DNA of 64,000 nucleotides, from NCBI RefSeq assembly GCF_006335145.1, contig NZ_VDMN01000001.1, forward strand, positions 1,550,001-1,614,000. Reading direction: 5' to 3'. Made by a program: the position numbers and the translations under genes. Shown one piece after another: positions 46,775 through 55,489 of the stretch. This DNA comes from Aliirhizobium smilacinae. Its GTDB lineage: Bacteria > Pseudomonadota > Alphaproteobacteria > Rhizobiales > Rhizobiaceae. The notes beneath the pieces were generated by a model. That model did not search any database, had not been told where the DNA came from, and saw nothing but the letters and a program-made list of their open reading frames with translations. Position 1 is the first letter of the stretch, and the number at the start of each line of letters is the position of its first letter.

Positions 46775-47170
46775 CTAGAAGAAGTCGAAGTCGCCTGCTG
46801 CCTTGTTGAGGGGCTGTGAATGCCCGTGTCGCATGCCATTGGCCAACGACCTCTGCATGTCGGCAAGTTTCACGAGGCTGAGCGCGGTGGAAACATCCAC
46901 CTTCCACTCATTGGGAATGGAGCCGGTGATGGTGTCGATGAATTCGGCCAGACCACGGGTCTTTTGCACGGCAAGATCAATGCCTTGCAGAATCTTCATC
47001 GTGTCAGGCGACTGCAGGACGCCTTCCCCGCCTATCTCCAGGATCTGCGGCTCCACCCGCTCGATGAGATAGGCAACATCATGCAGTTCGGAAACGAGCC
47101 GCATCAGAACATCCGGCAAAGCCTCCTCCGGGGCAGCGGTTAGCGGCGTAACAATGTCGTTCATAGCCAT
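46775..47170 (-). CDS. cheT: CheT, chemotaxis protein of rhizobial che operons
   Basis: 131 residues, last gene of the che operon. Helical throughout, with DLAVQ at about residues 65-69, a DxxxQ arrangement like the catalytic motif of CheZ phosphatases, and an acidic aromatic C-terminus (DFDFF) like the CheY-binding tail of CheZ. CheT of S. meliloti has been reported to act in signal termination. Start may be ATG 47170 or 47164. It lies 25 bases after cheD. Confidence 0.85.
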   Translation of the reverse strand: MAMNDIVTPLTAAPEEALPDVLMRLVSELHDVAYLIERVEPQILEIGGEGVLQSPDTMKILQGIDLAVQKTRGLAEFIDTITGSIPNEWKVDVSTALSLVKLADMQRSLANGMRHGHSQPLNKAAGDFDFF

Positions 47171-47195
47171 TCCAAGATATGAATTGAGGTGACGA

Positions 47196-47753
47196 TCAGA
47201 AAAATTCGATAGCGTTGTCGACCGGCTTGGGCGGCGTACGGACAGGGCGCTGTTCCAGCGCGACTGTTCGTTGCGTTTCCGCGCCTGTCAGCGGGTATTG
47301 TCTGGCACGCCCGTGCACGGGCCAGTATTCAAGCTTGCGGCCGTGTTCGCCTCCGGTGGAGGAGCCAACGACCTGAATGCCTTCGTCTCTGAGAAACTGC
47401 ATCGCGAAAGCCGCATTCTGCTCCCCGACATTCGAGAAGCTTGCGATCGTCTTGGCGCCGCCGAAGACCTTGGCCTCCAGCCTGTCGCGCCGCGCACCCT
47501 TCTTCAGGAGGCCGTTGATCAGCAGCTCCATCAGATGAACGCCGTAGCGCGTCGCGTCCCCTCCCGATGCCATGGCCCCGCCCGAGCCAGGCAAGAGGAA
47601 GTGGTTCATGCCGCCGACGCCGGCCACAGGATCACGAAGACACGCGGCCACGCACGATCCCAATATCGTCGACAGGACGACGTCAGGGTCGTCGATGACC
47701 TTGTACTCCCCCTGGATGATATGGACGCGCCTGACCGCGATGGCATCATTCAT
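47196..47753 (-). CDS. cheD: CheD, chemoreceptor glutamine deamidase
   Basis: 185 residues. Catalytic Cys34 in [15 protein letters not shown], His51 in [10 protein letters not shown] and a following Thr in the [12 protein letters not shown] block fit the family. Deamidates Gln in receptor methylation regions. It overlaps cheY2 by 4 bases. Confidence 0.95.
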   Translation of the reverse strand: MNDAIAVRRVHIIQGEYKVIDDPDVVLSTILGSCVAACLRDPVAGVGGMNHFLLPGSGGAMASGGDATRYGVHLMELLINGLLKKGARRDRLEAKVFGGAKTIASFSNVGEQNAAFAMQFLRDEGIQVVGSSTGGEHGRKLEYWPVHGRARQYPLTGAETQRTVALEQRPVRTPPKPVDNAIEFF

Positions 47754-48139
47754 TTTAGGGCTCCGAATACCGCTTCGATAGCGGCCTTCATCTTTTCTAT
47801 GGTGAACGGCTTGGCCAGTACGTTGTTGGCGCCGAGCTGTGCTGCCTTCTGCACCAGCGCGCGGTCGCCCTGCGCTGTCAGAATGATGAAGGCTGCCTTC
47901 TTGGTGCTCGGGTTGGAGCGGACGGCCTGCAGGAAGCCGATGCCGTCCATGTTGGGCATGTTGAAGTCGGAGATGACTAGGTGATGCGGCTGCTCGGACA
48001 TGATCTTCATGCCCTGCACGCCATCACCTGCGGACGTGATCTGCTTGAAGCCGAGCTGCGTCAGGGCATCGCTGAGCAGCAGGCGGCTGGTGACCTGATC
48101 GTCAACGATCAGAACTTTGATTTTTTCAGCGAGAGACAT
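47750..48139 (-). CDS. cheY2: CheY2, main chemotaxis response regulator
   Basis: 129 residues, one receiver domain: acidic pair at 13-14 ([12 protein letters not shown]), phosphorylation Asp58 ([13 protein letters not shown]), conserved Thr/Lys (ILTAQ, LAKPFT). In rhizobia CheY2-P is the form that acts on the motor by slowing rotation. It starts directly after cheB. Confidence 0.95.
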   Translation of the reverse strand: MSLAEKIKVLIVDDQVTSRLLLSDALTQLGFKQITSAGDGVQGMKIMSEQPHHLVISDFNMPNMDGIGFLQAVRSNPSTKKAAFIILTAQGDRALVQKAAQLGANNVLAKPFTIEKMKAAIEAVFGALK

Positions 48140-49189
48140 TTATTCGGTACCTTCTTTTCGGGCGGCAGTTAATTTCAAAACTTCTTCTCCAATGGAGCCC
48201 AATGGCAGTTGCTGCTCGACCGCGCCCAACTCATAGGCGACCCTCGGCATGCCATAAACCACACAGGTCTTCTCGTTCTGTCCGATCGTGCGCGCGCCGG
48301 CGCTGCGCATCTTCAGAAGTCCGGAAGCCCCATCGCGCCCCATGCCAGTCAAAATCACGCCGACCGCATTGCGGCCGGCCAATTCCGCGACCGAGTCGAA
48401 CAACACGTCGACCGACGGCCTGTGGCCGTTGACGGGTTCCTTTTCGACCAGCCGGCAGCATGGCGCTGACGGGTTTGCCACCTGCATGTGTCGGTCGCCA
48501 CCGGGCGCGAGATAGATCTTGCCGATCTCCAGCCGCGCGCCATCAGTCGCCTCTTCCACTACAGGGGCGCAGATACGATTAAGACGTTCAGCAAAACTTT
48601 TGGTAAACGTCGGAGGCATATGTTGAGTGATTACTGTCGGCGGGCAATTCTGCGGAAACTTTTGCAGCACCGCAATCAGCGCTTCTACGCCTCCGGTAGA
48701 AGATCCGATGGCGACGACCTTGCGTCCCACGCGATATTCGTGAACGGACATCGGCGGTGCAACCGGGGTCGGTGCAGACGATGTGGTCCACTTGCGCCCG
48801 GAGCGGGCCGCCGCTTTGACCTTTTCCGCCAGATCCATGAACGGGCGTCGGTCTCCCGGAGCGGGCTTGCCGACACAATCAAAAGCGCCGATCTCAAGTG
48901 CGGCAAGCGTCGCATTGGCGCCATGATGCGTCATCGTCGAGACCATGATGACCGGCATCGGTCTCAGGCGCATGATCTTTTCGAGGAATTCGAGCCCGTT
49001 CATGTTCGGCATCTCGATGTCGAGCGTGACGACATCGGGATTGAGCTGCTTGATCGCAGCGCGCGCTTCCATGGCATCGCCGGCCTGGCCGATGACGCTG
49101 ACGTCCGGATCTGAATTGAGAACGGCGGTTATCAAGCCCCGCATGGTGGGGCTGTCGTCAACAACGAGGACGCGTGCAGGCGCGCTCAT
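48140..49189 (-). CDS. cheB: CheB, receptor methylesterase
   Basis: 349 residues: receiver domain with Asp57 ([13 protein letters not shown]) and C-terminal methylesterase with the Ser in [13 protein letters not shown], His in [16 protein letters not shown] and Asp in [13 protein letters not shown]. Removes methyl groups from receptors when phosphorylated by CheA. Overlaps cheR by 4 bases. Confidence 0.97.
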   Translation of the reverse strand: MSAPARVLVVDDSPTMRGLITAVLNSDPDVSVIGQAGDAMEARAAIKQLNPDVVTLDIEMPNMNGLEFLEKIMRLRPMPVIMVSTMTHHGANATLAALEIGAFDCVGKPAPGDRRPFMDLAEKVKAAARSGRKWTTSSAPTPVAPPMSVHEYRVGRKVVAIGSSTGGVEALIAVLQKFPQNCPPTVITQHMPPTFTKSFAERLNRICAPVVEEATDGARLEIGKIYLAPGGDRHMQVANPSAPCCRLVEKEPVNGHRPSVDVLFDSVAELAGRNAVGVILTGMGRDGASGLLKMRSAGARTIGQNEKTCVVYGMPRVAYELGAVEQQLPLGSIGEEVLKLTAARKEGTE

Positions 49190-50094
49190 GCCTTCCTCCC
49201 AGCGTGCTTGCCGATATAGCGGTAGGTGGTGATCCCGATATTGTCGAACTGATGCTTGGCATCGCCCGACACCCGCTCGGAGTGACCGATATAAAGATGG
49301 CCGCCATCCGGAAGCAGGGACGCGAAGCGCGACCAGATCTTAACCTGCGTCGGTTCGTCGAAATAGATCACCACGTTGCGGCAGAAGATGATGTCGAAAC
49401 CGCCCTTGAACGGCCACTGGGCCATAAGGTTAAGTTCGTTGAAGGTGATCAGCTTCTTGACGCGATCGTCGATCTGGCATTTGCGGCGGCCGTTGATATC
49501 GACATCGCGGAACCATTGCTTGCGCATCGCCGGCGAGATGCTCTCCAGAGCATTTTCGTCATAGGCGCCGGCTCTCGCCGTCTCCAGAATCTTCGGGTCG
49601 ATATCGGTCGCCAGGATGCGGAAATCGTAGTCGGCGGCATTGGGGAAAAGCGTCAGCACGGTGAGCGCGATAGAATAGGGTTCCTGCCCGTCGGAGCAGG
49701 CGGCCGACCAGATGCGTACGCGGCCACCACTCTTGGCGCGGTTGATCAGGCCCGGCAGGACTTCGTCGCGCAGGTGCTCGAAATGATGGTTCTCGCGGAA
49801 GAAGCGGGTGAAGTTGGTCGTCAGATGCGACAGCATCTCGCGACGGACCGGAGCGCCCTCTGGAGAAGAGACCAGCGTGCAATATTCCCGAAACCCTCTT
49901 AAGCCCAGATTGCGGATGTGCTTGGACAAACGCGAATAGACAAGGGAAGCCTTGGAATCGTTGAGATAGATTCCGGCATCGGCATAGATCATCGCGGCGA
50001 TCTCGGAAAGGTCACGCCGGGTCAGCGGATATTCTCCGCTTGCCAGTACCTCATCCGGCGACTGCCGGCTTTCAATCGCGCCTAACGGCATCAT
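49186..50094 (-). CDS. cheR: CheR, receptor methyltransferase
   Basis: 302 residues. N-terminal helical domain ([20 protein letters not shown]) and SAM-binding domain ([40 protein letters not shown]). Methylates receptor Glu residues. Overlaps both cheW and cheB by 4 bases. Confidence 0.97.
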   Translation of the reverse strand: MMPLGAIESRQSPDEVLASGEYPLTRRDLSEIAAMIYADAGIYLNDSKASLVYSRLSKHIRNLGLRGFREYCTLVSSPEGAPVRREMLSHLTTNFTRFFRENHHFEHLRDEVLPGLINRAKSGGRVRIWSAACSDGQEPYSIALTVLTLFPNAADYDFRILATDIDPKILETARAGAYDENALESISPAMRKQWFRDVDINGRRKCQIDDRVKKLITFNELNLMAQWPFKGGFDIIFCRNVVIYFDEPTQVKIWSRFASLLPDGGHLYIGHSERVSGDAKHQFDNIGITTYRYIGKHAGRKA

Positions 50095-50576
50095 GCAGCT
50101 TCACTTTCCTTGTCGTGAGCTTTCTCGGGGAAGAGGGCTTCCAGCTCGATCAGGCAGATCATCCGCGTGTCGATTGCCAGGATTCCCCTCGCGTACTGCT
50201 TTTCCAGATCCGAAGAGATTTCCGGGACCGGCTGGATAGTATCGTCGGTAATCGTAAGGATATCGGAAACGGCCTCGACCAGCAGGCCAACCGTCTTGCT
50301 CTTTACCTGCGCTACGATGATGACGTGGCGGGCCGTCGGCTCGGCAGGCTTCATGCCCAGTCGGGCGGACATATCGATAATCGGCAAGACCGCGCCGCGA
50401 AGGTTGACCACGCCCATGACATAGGATGGCGCATGCGGCATCGGGGTTGCTAGAGTCCATCCGCGAATTTCGCGGACGGACATGATGTTCACGCAAAATT
50501 CCTGATCGCCGATCCGGAAAGCGATCAGCTCCCGGCTTCCCTGCGACAGAGACTTTACTGCGTAAGAGACGCTCAT
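50091..50576 (-). CDS. cheW: CheW, receptor-kinase coupling protein
   Basis: 161 residues, the usual size. CheW fold with EFCVNIMSVREIRGWTLATP, YVMGVVNLRGAVLPIIDMSA and the second barrel VSDILTITDDTIQPVPEI. Links CheA to receptors. It lies 8 bases after cheA. Confidence 0.96.
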   Translation of the reverse strand: MSVSYAVKSLSQGSRELIAFRIGDQEFCVNIMSVREIRGWTLATPMPHAPSYVMGVVNLRGAVLPIIDMSARLGMKPAEPTARHVIIVAQVKSKTVGLLVEAVSDILTITDDTIQPVPEISSDLEKQYARGILAIDTRMICLIELEALFPEKAHDKESEAA

Positions 50577-50584
50577 CGGCCCAG

Positions 50585-52822
50585 TTATCCTGCTGCTGCG
50601 AGCGACATTTCAGGCTTCATGGACTGGCCACGCGAGGCGCCAACGACTGCATCGACATCAAGGATAAGCGCCACACGGCCATCACCGAGAATGGTTGCCG
50701 CGGCGATACCCGGAACGTGGGTATAGTTGGCCTCTAGCGACTTGATGACGACCTGACGCTGGCCCTGGATGGCATCGACCATCAGAGCGCGCTGGCCACC
50801 GCCTTCGGATTCGACCAGAAGCGCCACGCCATCGACCGGATTGGCCTGGTTGGCGCGGAAGTTTAGGATGCGACCGACATCGACCAGCGGGCAGAACGAG
50901 TTGCGGATCGAGATCAGCCGCTGGTTCGCACCGAAGGAATGGATGGCGGCGGCTTCAGGCTGAAGCGTTTCGACGATCGCGGTCAGCGGTACGACCAGCG
51001 TCTGGCCGGCAACGGTGACGACCATGCCGTCGAGAACGGCGAGCGTCAGCGGCAGGCTCATGGTGAAGGTCGAGCCGAGGCCGGGGCGCGAGGAGATCGA
51101 AATACGACCGCCAAGTGCCTGGATCGAGCGCTTGACCACGTCCATGCCGACGCCGCGGCCGGAAATGTCGGAAATCTTGTCAGCGGTCGAGAAGCCCGGC
51201 GCGAAGATCAGATTGTCGATCTCTTCGTCGGACAGGTTGGCATCGGGGCTGATCAGATCGTTATCGATCGCCTTCTGCTTGACGCGCTCGCGGTTGATTC
51301 CGGCGCCGTCGTCCTGCAGTTCGATGAGAATGCGGCCAGAACGATGCTTTGCCGAAAGCTTGATCGTGCCTTCCGGATCCTTGCCGGCGGCCTCGCGCTT
51401 TTCGGGGCTCTCAATACCGTGGTCGACGGCATTGCGGATCATGTGGGTCAGCGGTTCGGCGATCTTGTCGATGACCGTCTTGTCGACTTCGGTGTTCTCA
51501 CCTTCGGTGACCAGACGGATCTGCTTGCCGACCATGTCGGCCACTTCGCGGACGATACGCGACATGCGCTGGAAGACAGGCTTCACCGGCTGCGCGCGGA
51601 TCGCCATGACCGAGTCCTGGATCTCGCGGGTGAGCTGCTGCAGCTCCTCAAGGCCCATGTTGATCGAGGACGTGCCGTTATTGTCGTTTTCGATGACGCT
51701 CTGCGAGAGCATCGCCTGATTGATGACGAGCTCGCCCACGAGGTTGATCAGGCGGTCGACGCGATCGAGATCGACTCGGATCGTCTGGCCGACCGACGAT
51801 GCAGCGGCAGCCGCATTGTTCTGGGCTGCAGCGGCAGCAGTCGCTGCGGCCGATGCTTCCTTCTTTTCAACCGCGGCGTTGACCGCCTTGGCTACGCTGT
51901 TGACCGTCTCTGCGGCGGCCACTGCGGCAGCAACGTCCGGCTGCGGCTCGGCAATTTCGGCCGGCTCATCGTCCAGTGCTGAAAGATCGAACGGTACCGG
52001 GATCATCGGCAGTTCTTCGTCTGCGGATGCTTCGGTCAGCTTGACCTCCAGCTCGCAATCCCATTCGGCGAATTCGAAGACGGCCCGGACTTCATCCTCG
52101 GACTTCGGCGTGGTGATGGAGATCTTCCAGCCGAAATAGGATGCTTCCGGGTCCATGCTTTCCAGCGTCGGCAGCTGGTCCATGTCGCAGGCAATGTTCA
52201 TCTCGCCAAGGCGGGACAGATCCCTGAGCAGAAGAGCGGCCTCGTTGCCCTTGGAATAAAGTTCACGCGTCGGCTTGAAGGTGACGTCGTAGGTGAACTG
52301 ATCCACCACTTCCTCTTCTTCGCCGAAACCGTCGAAGGTGAAGGGAATAGGCTGGAAACCGCTCTCGTCGGTCGGCTTCGCGGCAGGAGCCGCAGCCACG
52401 GGCTTTGCAGCCTTTGGTGCTTCGGCGGCCGGCGGCGCTTCGCCATTGGCCAAAGCCTCCAGTTCCTTGACAAGGCCGCGCGTACGGCTTTCTTCGACAC
52501 TACCGCCATCACGCGAGCAGGTGACGAGGTCAGCCAATACGTCGGCCGACTTGAGCATGACCTTCAGGACGTCCTGGTTCGGCTCCAGCTTGTTGGAGCG
52601 CACGCAATCCAGTGTCGTTTCGAAGACGTGGGCAAAGGCCACGAGCTCTTCCAGACCAAAAGCGCCGGCACCTCCCTTGATGGAATGAACGGCGCGGAAG
52701 ACGGCGTTGACCGTCTCGGGGTCGCGATCCCCATCGTTCAGCTTGAGAAGACCCGACTCCAGTTCAGCGAGCTGCTCTTCGCATTCCTGAAAGAAGATCT
52801 CTTTGATTTCGTTCATATCCAT
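50585..52822 (-). CDS. cheA: CheA, chemotaxis histidine kinase
   Basis: 745 residues. P1 phosphotransfer domain with His46 (RAVHSIKGGAGAFG), a P2-like domain (about 160-270), an Ala-rich linker (about 300-345), P3 dimerisation (RVDRLINLVGELVINQAMLS), the ATPase domain with MIRNAVDHGIESPEKR and DDGAGINRERV, G-box SGRGVGMDVVK, and a CheW-like P5 domain. Phosphorylates CheY1, CheY2 and CheB. It follows cheY1 by 16 bases. Confidence 0.97.
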   Translation of the reverse strand: MDMNEIKEIFFQECEEQLAELESGLLKLNDGDRDPETVNAVFRAVHSIKGGAGAFGLEELVAFAHVFETTLDCVRSNKLEPNQDVLKVMLKSADVLADLVTCSRDGGSVEESRTRGLVKELEALANGEAPPAAEAPKAAKPVAAAPAAKPTDESGFQPIPFTFDGFGEEEEVVDQFTYDVTFKPTRELYSKGNEAALLLRDLSRLGEMNIACDMDQLPTLESMDPEASYFGWKISITTPKSEDEVRAVFEFAEWDCELEVKLTEASADEELPMIPVPFDLSALDDEPAEIAEPQPDVAAAVAAAETVNSVAKAVNAAVEKKEASAAATAAAAAQNNAAAAASSVGQTIRVDLDRVDRLINLVGELVINQAMLSQSVIENDNNGTSSINMGLEELQQLTREIQDSVMAIRAQPVKPVFQRMSRIVREVADMVGKQIRLVTEGENTEVDKTVIDKIAEPLTHMIRNAVDHGIESPEKREAAGKDPEGTIKLSAKHRSGRILIELQDDGAGINRERVKQKAIDNDLISPDANLSDEEIDNLIFAPGFSTADKISDISGRGVGMDVVKRSIQALGGRISISSRPGLGSTFTMSLPLTLAVLDGMVVTVAGQTLVVPLTAIVETLQPEAAAIHSFGANQRLISIRNSFCPLVDVGRILNFRANQANPVDGVALLVESEGGGQRALMVDAIQGQRQVVIKSLEANYTHVPGIAAATILGDGRVALILDVDAVVGASRGQSMKPEMSLAAAG

Positions 52823-52838
52823 CGGAGGAATTCCCGGT

Positions 52839-53204
52839 TCAGGCGGTTACACGCTCGATCGCATCAATCAGTTTTGCCGGATCGAAGGGCTTGACGATCC
52901 AGCCGGTGGCACCGGCCTGGCGCGCACGGTTCTTCTTTTCCGCGTCGCTTTCCGTGGTGAGAACCAGGATCGGAACGGCGCGATACTTCTCGTTGCGGCG
53001 CACGCCTTCGATGAAGCCGAAGCCATCGAGACGCGGCATGTTGATGTCGGTGACGATGACATCCGGGTTGCAGCCTTCGAGAACCTCGAGACCTTCGATG
53101 CCGTCTTCTGCCTGGATGGTCTCAAAACCTGCGTTGTTGAGGGTCACCAGAAGCATGTTCCGGATCGTCCGTGAATCATCCACGGTGAGCACTTTTTTCT
53201 TCAT
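52839..53204 (-). CDS. cheY1: CheY1, phosphate-sink response regulator
   Basis: 121 residues, one receiver domain: VDDSRTIRNML, phosphorylation Asp53 (VIVTDINMPRLDGFG), VLTTES and IVKPFDP. In S. meliloti CheY1 takes phosphate back from CheY2-P through CheA and so replaces a CheZ. It lies 2 bases after cheS. Confidence 0.95.
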   Translation of the reverse strand: MKKKVLTVDDSRTIRNMLLVTLNNAGFETIQAEDGIEGLEVLEGCNPDVIVTDINMPRLDGFGFIEGVRRNEKYRAVPILVLTTESDAEKKNRARQAGATGWIVKPFDPAKLIDAIERVTA

Positions 53205-53206
53205 TG

Positions 53207-53500
53207 CTAGATCTCCTTAGCAATTAACTGGGCTTCGCTGATTCCGATCAGCTGCATCGTCTTTTGAAAGGCATCCGATGCCTTTTCGACGAGGAATGAC
53301 TTCTTGTCGGCCTGCCATGCCGCGGCGCCGGCAACCAGAACCTGGGCGCACTGCACGCCGACACGCTCTACCGACGAAGCATCGATCACGACGTCCTTGC
53401 CACGCATGGACATCAGCTTGCCATGCAGCGCCGATGCTTCGTTGAGGTCGAGAACCGGCGAGAGCGCCAGTTTTCCCGAGGCGGGCTTCTTTGCTGCCAT
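53207..53500 (-). CDS. cheS: CheS, STAS-domain protein of the che operon
   Basis: 97 residues, a single STAS domain (LDLNEASALHGKLMSMRGKD, VVIDASSVERVGVQCAQVLV). The same length and place as S. meliloti CheS, which binds CheA and speeds loss of phosphate from CheY1. Its first base overlaps the last base of the receptor gene. Confidence 0.9.
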   Translation of the reverse strand: MAAKKPASGKLALSPVLDLNEASALHGKLMSMRGKDVVIDASSVERVGVQCAQVLVAGAAAWQADKKSFLVEKASDAFQKTMQLIGISEAQLIAKEI

Positions 53501-55116
53501 CAGCGTGTTCCTTGCCGTTTGTAAAAGGGTTGCGCTTCGGTCTCAGCCGATGCGTAATATCGGTCGGTCAATGCGACGCCTGCAGCCTGAGCCGAGGGGC
53601 GCCTGTCCTCGTAGCCGTTCTCGACATCGCGCTGCCGTGCGATACGGAATTCGCGGACGGTGCGGCCGAGTTCGAGAATGACGGTATGCAATTCATCGGC
53701 GCTTTCGCCGGTATTGCGGGCAAAGCTCGCATTCGCACCGATCTCATGGCTGAGCGAACCGATCTCCGAGGTGACGCGATTCAGTCCGTCAGCCTGTTCA
53801 GCCGTGCGACGGGCGACGCCCGTTATCGCATCGTTGATCTCGCCGACCTGCTGGACGATGCCGCCGATAGCCGCCTGGGTGCGGTGAACCATGTCGACAC
53901 CTGCGCCGACTTGGCTCTTGGTGCCAGTGACCAGCGTCTTGATCTCGCGGGCCGCATCGGCGGATCGCTGGGCGAGTGCCCGCACTTCCTGCGCAACAAC
54001 CGCAAAGCCGCGGCCGCTGTCACCGGCACGGGCGGCTTCGATGCCGGCGTTGAGGGCGAGAAGATTGGTCTGGAAAGCGATTTCGTCGATGACACCGATG
54101 ATCTCGCCGATCTTTTCGGCGGAATTCTCGATGTCGGTCATGGCGTTGATCGCGCGACCGACGATCTCGCCGCTTTGTTCGACAGAACGGCGGGTTGCGG
54201 CAGCTGCGTTTTCGGCAGCGGACGTCCCGGCAACGCTTTCCTTGACGAGCGCGGCAAGCTGATGAAGATCGTTGTGCACCGATTGTGCCCGGCGCGCCTG
54301 CTCTTCGGAGGCAGCAGCAAAGGTTGAGGCGTTGCGTGCCATGGCATCGGTGAGCCCCACGGCCTGCATGCCGGCTGCATCGATGACGCCGACCGAGGCA
54401 CGCATGCCGCCGATCGCGCCCGTCAGCAGTTCCGCCAGTTCGCGATAGGCTTCCGGCACGTCGTCCGGCAGCGCCGTGGTCAGGTCACGCTCGGCGAGCG
54501 CAGAGATGACAGCGGCAAACGTGTCGACCGCTTCTGCCTGATCGGCTGTGTGCTGGTCGGCCAGCGCGCGCTGGTGCTTCTGGCGGAGTTCGTTGAAACG
54601 GAGAGAAACCGCGATTTCCACATCGACCATGACCAGACGCATGATAGCGGAGAGCAGATCCCTGAGTTCCTGTCCCCGCCGGCGGGCACCGGGAAGGAAG
54701 GAGCGCGGTGCGAGATCCTCGACGGCGCCAAGCACGAGATGTTCCAGCATCACCGAATGGCCGGCAATGTGCCAGCGCGGGTCGAGCCCCATACGGCTTT
54801 CGGTATCGGAAAGAACCTTGACGCGATCGGCATAAAGCGCGTCGAAACGCGCATCGGTCAACACCGACCAGTGGGAGGACTGAAGATCGCTCAGTCGCTC
54901 GACCTGCTGTTCGCTTTCGAAATGACGGGAAGCTTCGGGAGAGGATTGCAGACGATGGAAGAGATCACGCAGACCGTTCTTCAGATGCCCCTCGAGCTGG
55001 GGGCGACAGCGGCGGAGCAGATCGCGCAGATCGCCGTCGAGCCCGGCGAATGCCAGTCTCTCGCCAAGGCTGCCAGCCTGGCCGCGTCGAACCTGATCGC
55101 TTGGCGTGTCCTGCAC
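53500..55116 (-). CDS. icpA: IcpA-type cytoplasmic chemoreceptor with a globin-like sensor domain
   Basis: 538 residues from the GTG at 55116 (chosen because the sensor fold begins soon after; the frame is open to 55227). An N-terminal protoglobin-like domain (about 18-175) is joined to an MCP signalling domain with the hairpin tip [20 protein letters not shown]. No membrane segment, so it is cytoplasmic. Aligning [15 protein letters not shown] with the globin-coupled-sensor motif H-x-R-I-G-L-x-P-x-W puts Glu106 where the proximal heme His belongs. First gene of the che operon. Confidence 0.85.
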   Translation of the reverse strand: MQDTPSDQVRRGQAGSLGERLAFAGLDGDLRDLLRRCRPQLEGHLKNGLRDLFHRLQSSPEASRHFESEQQVERLSDLQSSHWSVLTDARFDALYADRVKVLSDTESRMGLDPRWHIAGHSVMLEHLVLGAVEDLAPRSFLPGARRRGQELRDLLSAIMRLVMVDVEIAVSLRFNELRQKHQRALADQHTADQAEAVDTFAAVISALAERDLTTALPDDVPEAYRELAELLTGAIGGMRASVGVIDAAGMQAVGLTDAMARNASTFAAASEEQARRAQSVHNDLHQLAALVKESVAGTSAAENAAAATRRSVEQSGEIVGRAINAMTDIENSAEKIGEIIGVIDEIAFQTNLLALNAGIEAARAGDSGRGFAVVAQEVRALAQRSADAAREIKTLVTGTKSQVGAGVDMVHRTQAAIGGIVQQVGEINDAITGVARRTAEQADGLNRVTSEIGSLSHEIGANASFARNTGESADELHTVILELGRTVREFRIARQRDVENGYEDRRPSAQAAGVALTDRYYASAETEAQPFYKRQGTR

Positions 55117-55489
55117 CAAAGTCGTCCCCAATACCACACAAACCGAGAGCTCGGCGTGAAAGAAGCCATGCGGGTCAGGGACTGGAGATGAACGATGAAT
55201 GCCCGGCATCAAGGATCGTAATCCCATGCCTTGCGAACGCGGTTACCGCAGCTTTCCTGACTTTTTATGAGCGGATACCGGATTCAAACCGGTACGGCTT
55301 TGGCGGCTTCATGCCTTGGTGAGCAGACCGCAGTCGTCCCATTTTGCCGTGGTGTCCAATTAGTATGGTTAATTCCTTGCCCGAAGGTTAATGGACGATG
55401 GATGTCAGCCGTTTTGCTACAGAACCGCAGTAGAGAATACGGTATCGGGACACCTTCTGAAAAAGGCTGCAAGCCCAGGTTTTATCCGA
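55117..55489. promoter_or_regulatory. che operon promoter region
   Basis: About 370 bases between the receptor start and the stop of the TPR gene, both on the minus strand. It should contain the che promoter and the end of the TPR transcript. The stretch 55355-55390 is AT-richer (TTAGTATGGTTAATT). No hairpin with a T run and no recognisable promoter boxes were found. Confidence 0.35.

Noticed and set aside
50939..51982. A long plus-strand open frame opposite cheA
   Set aside because: Antisense shadow of a high-GC gene; composition is Asp/Arg-rich without motifs or a ribosome site.
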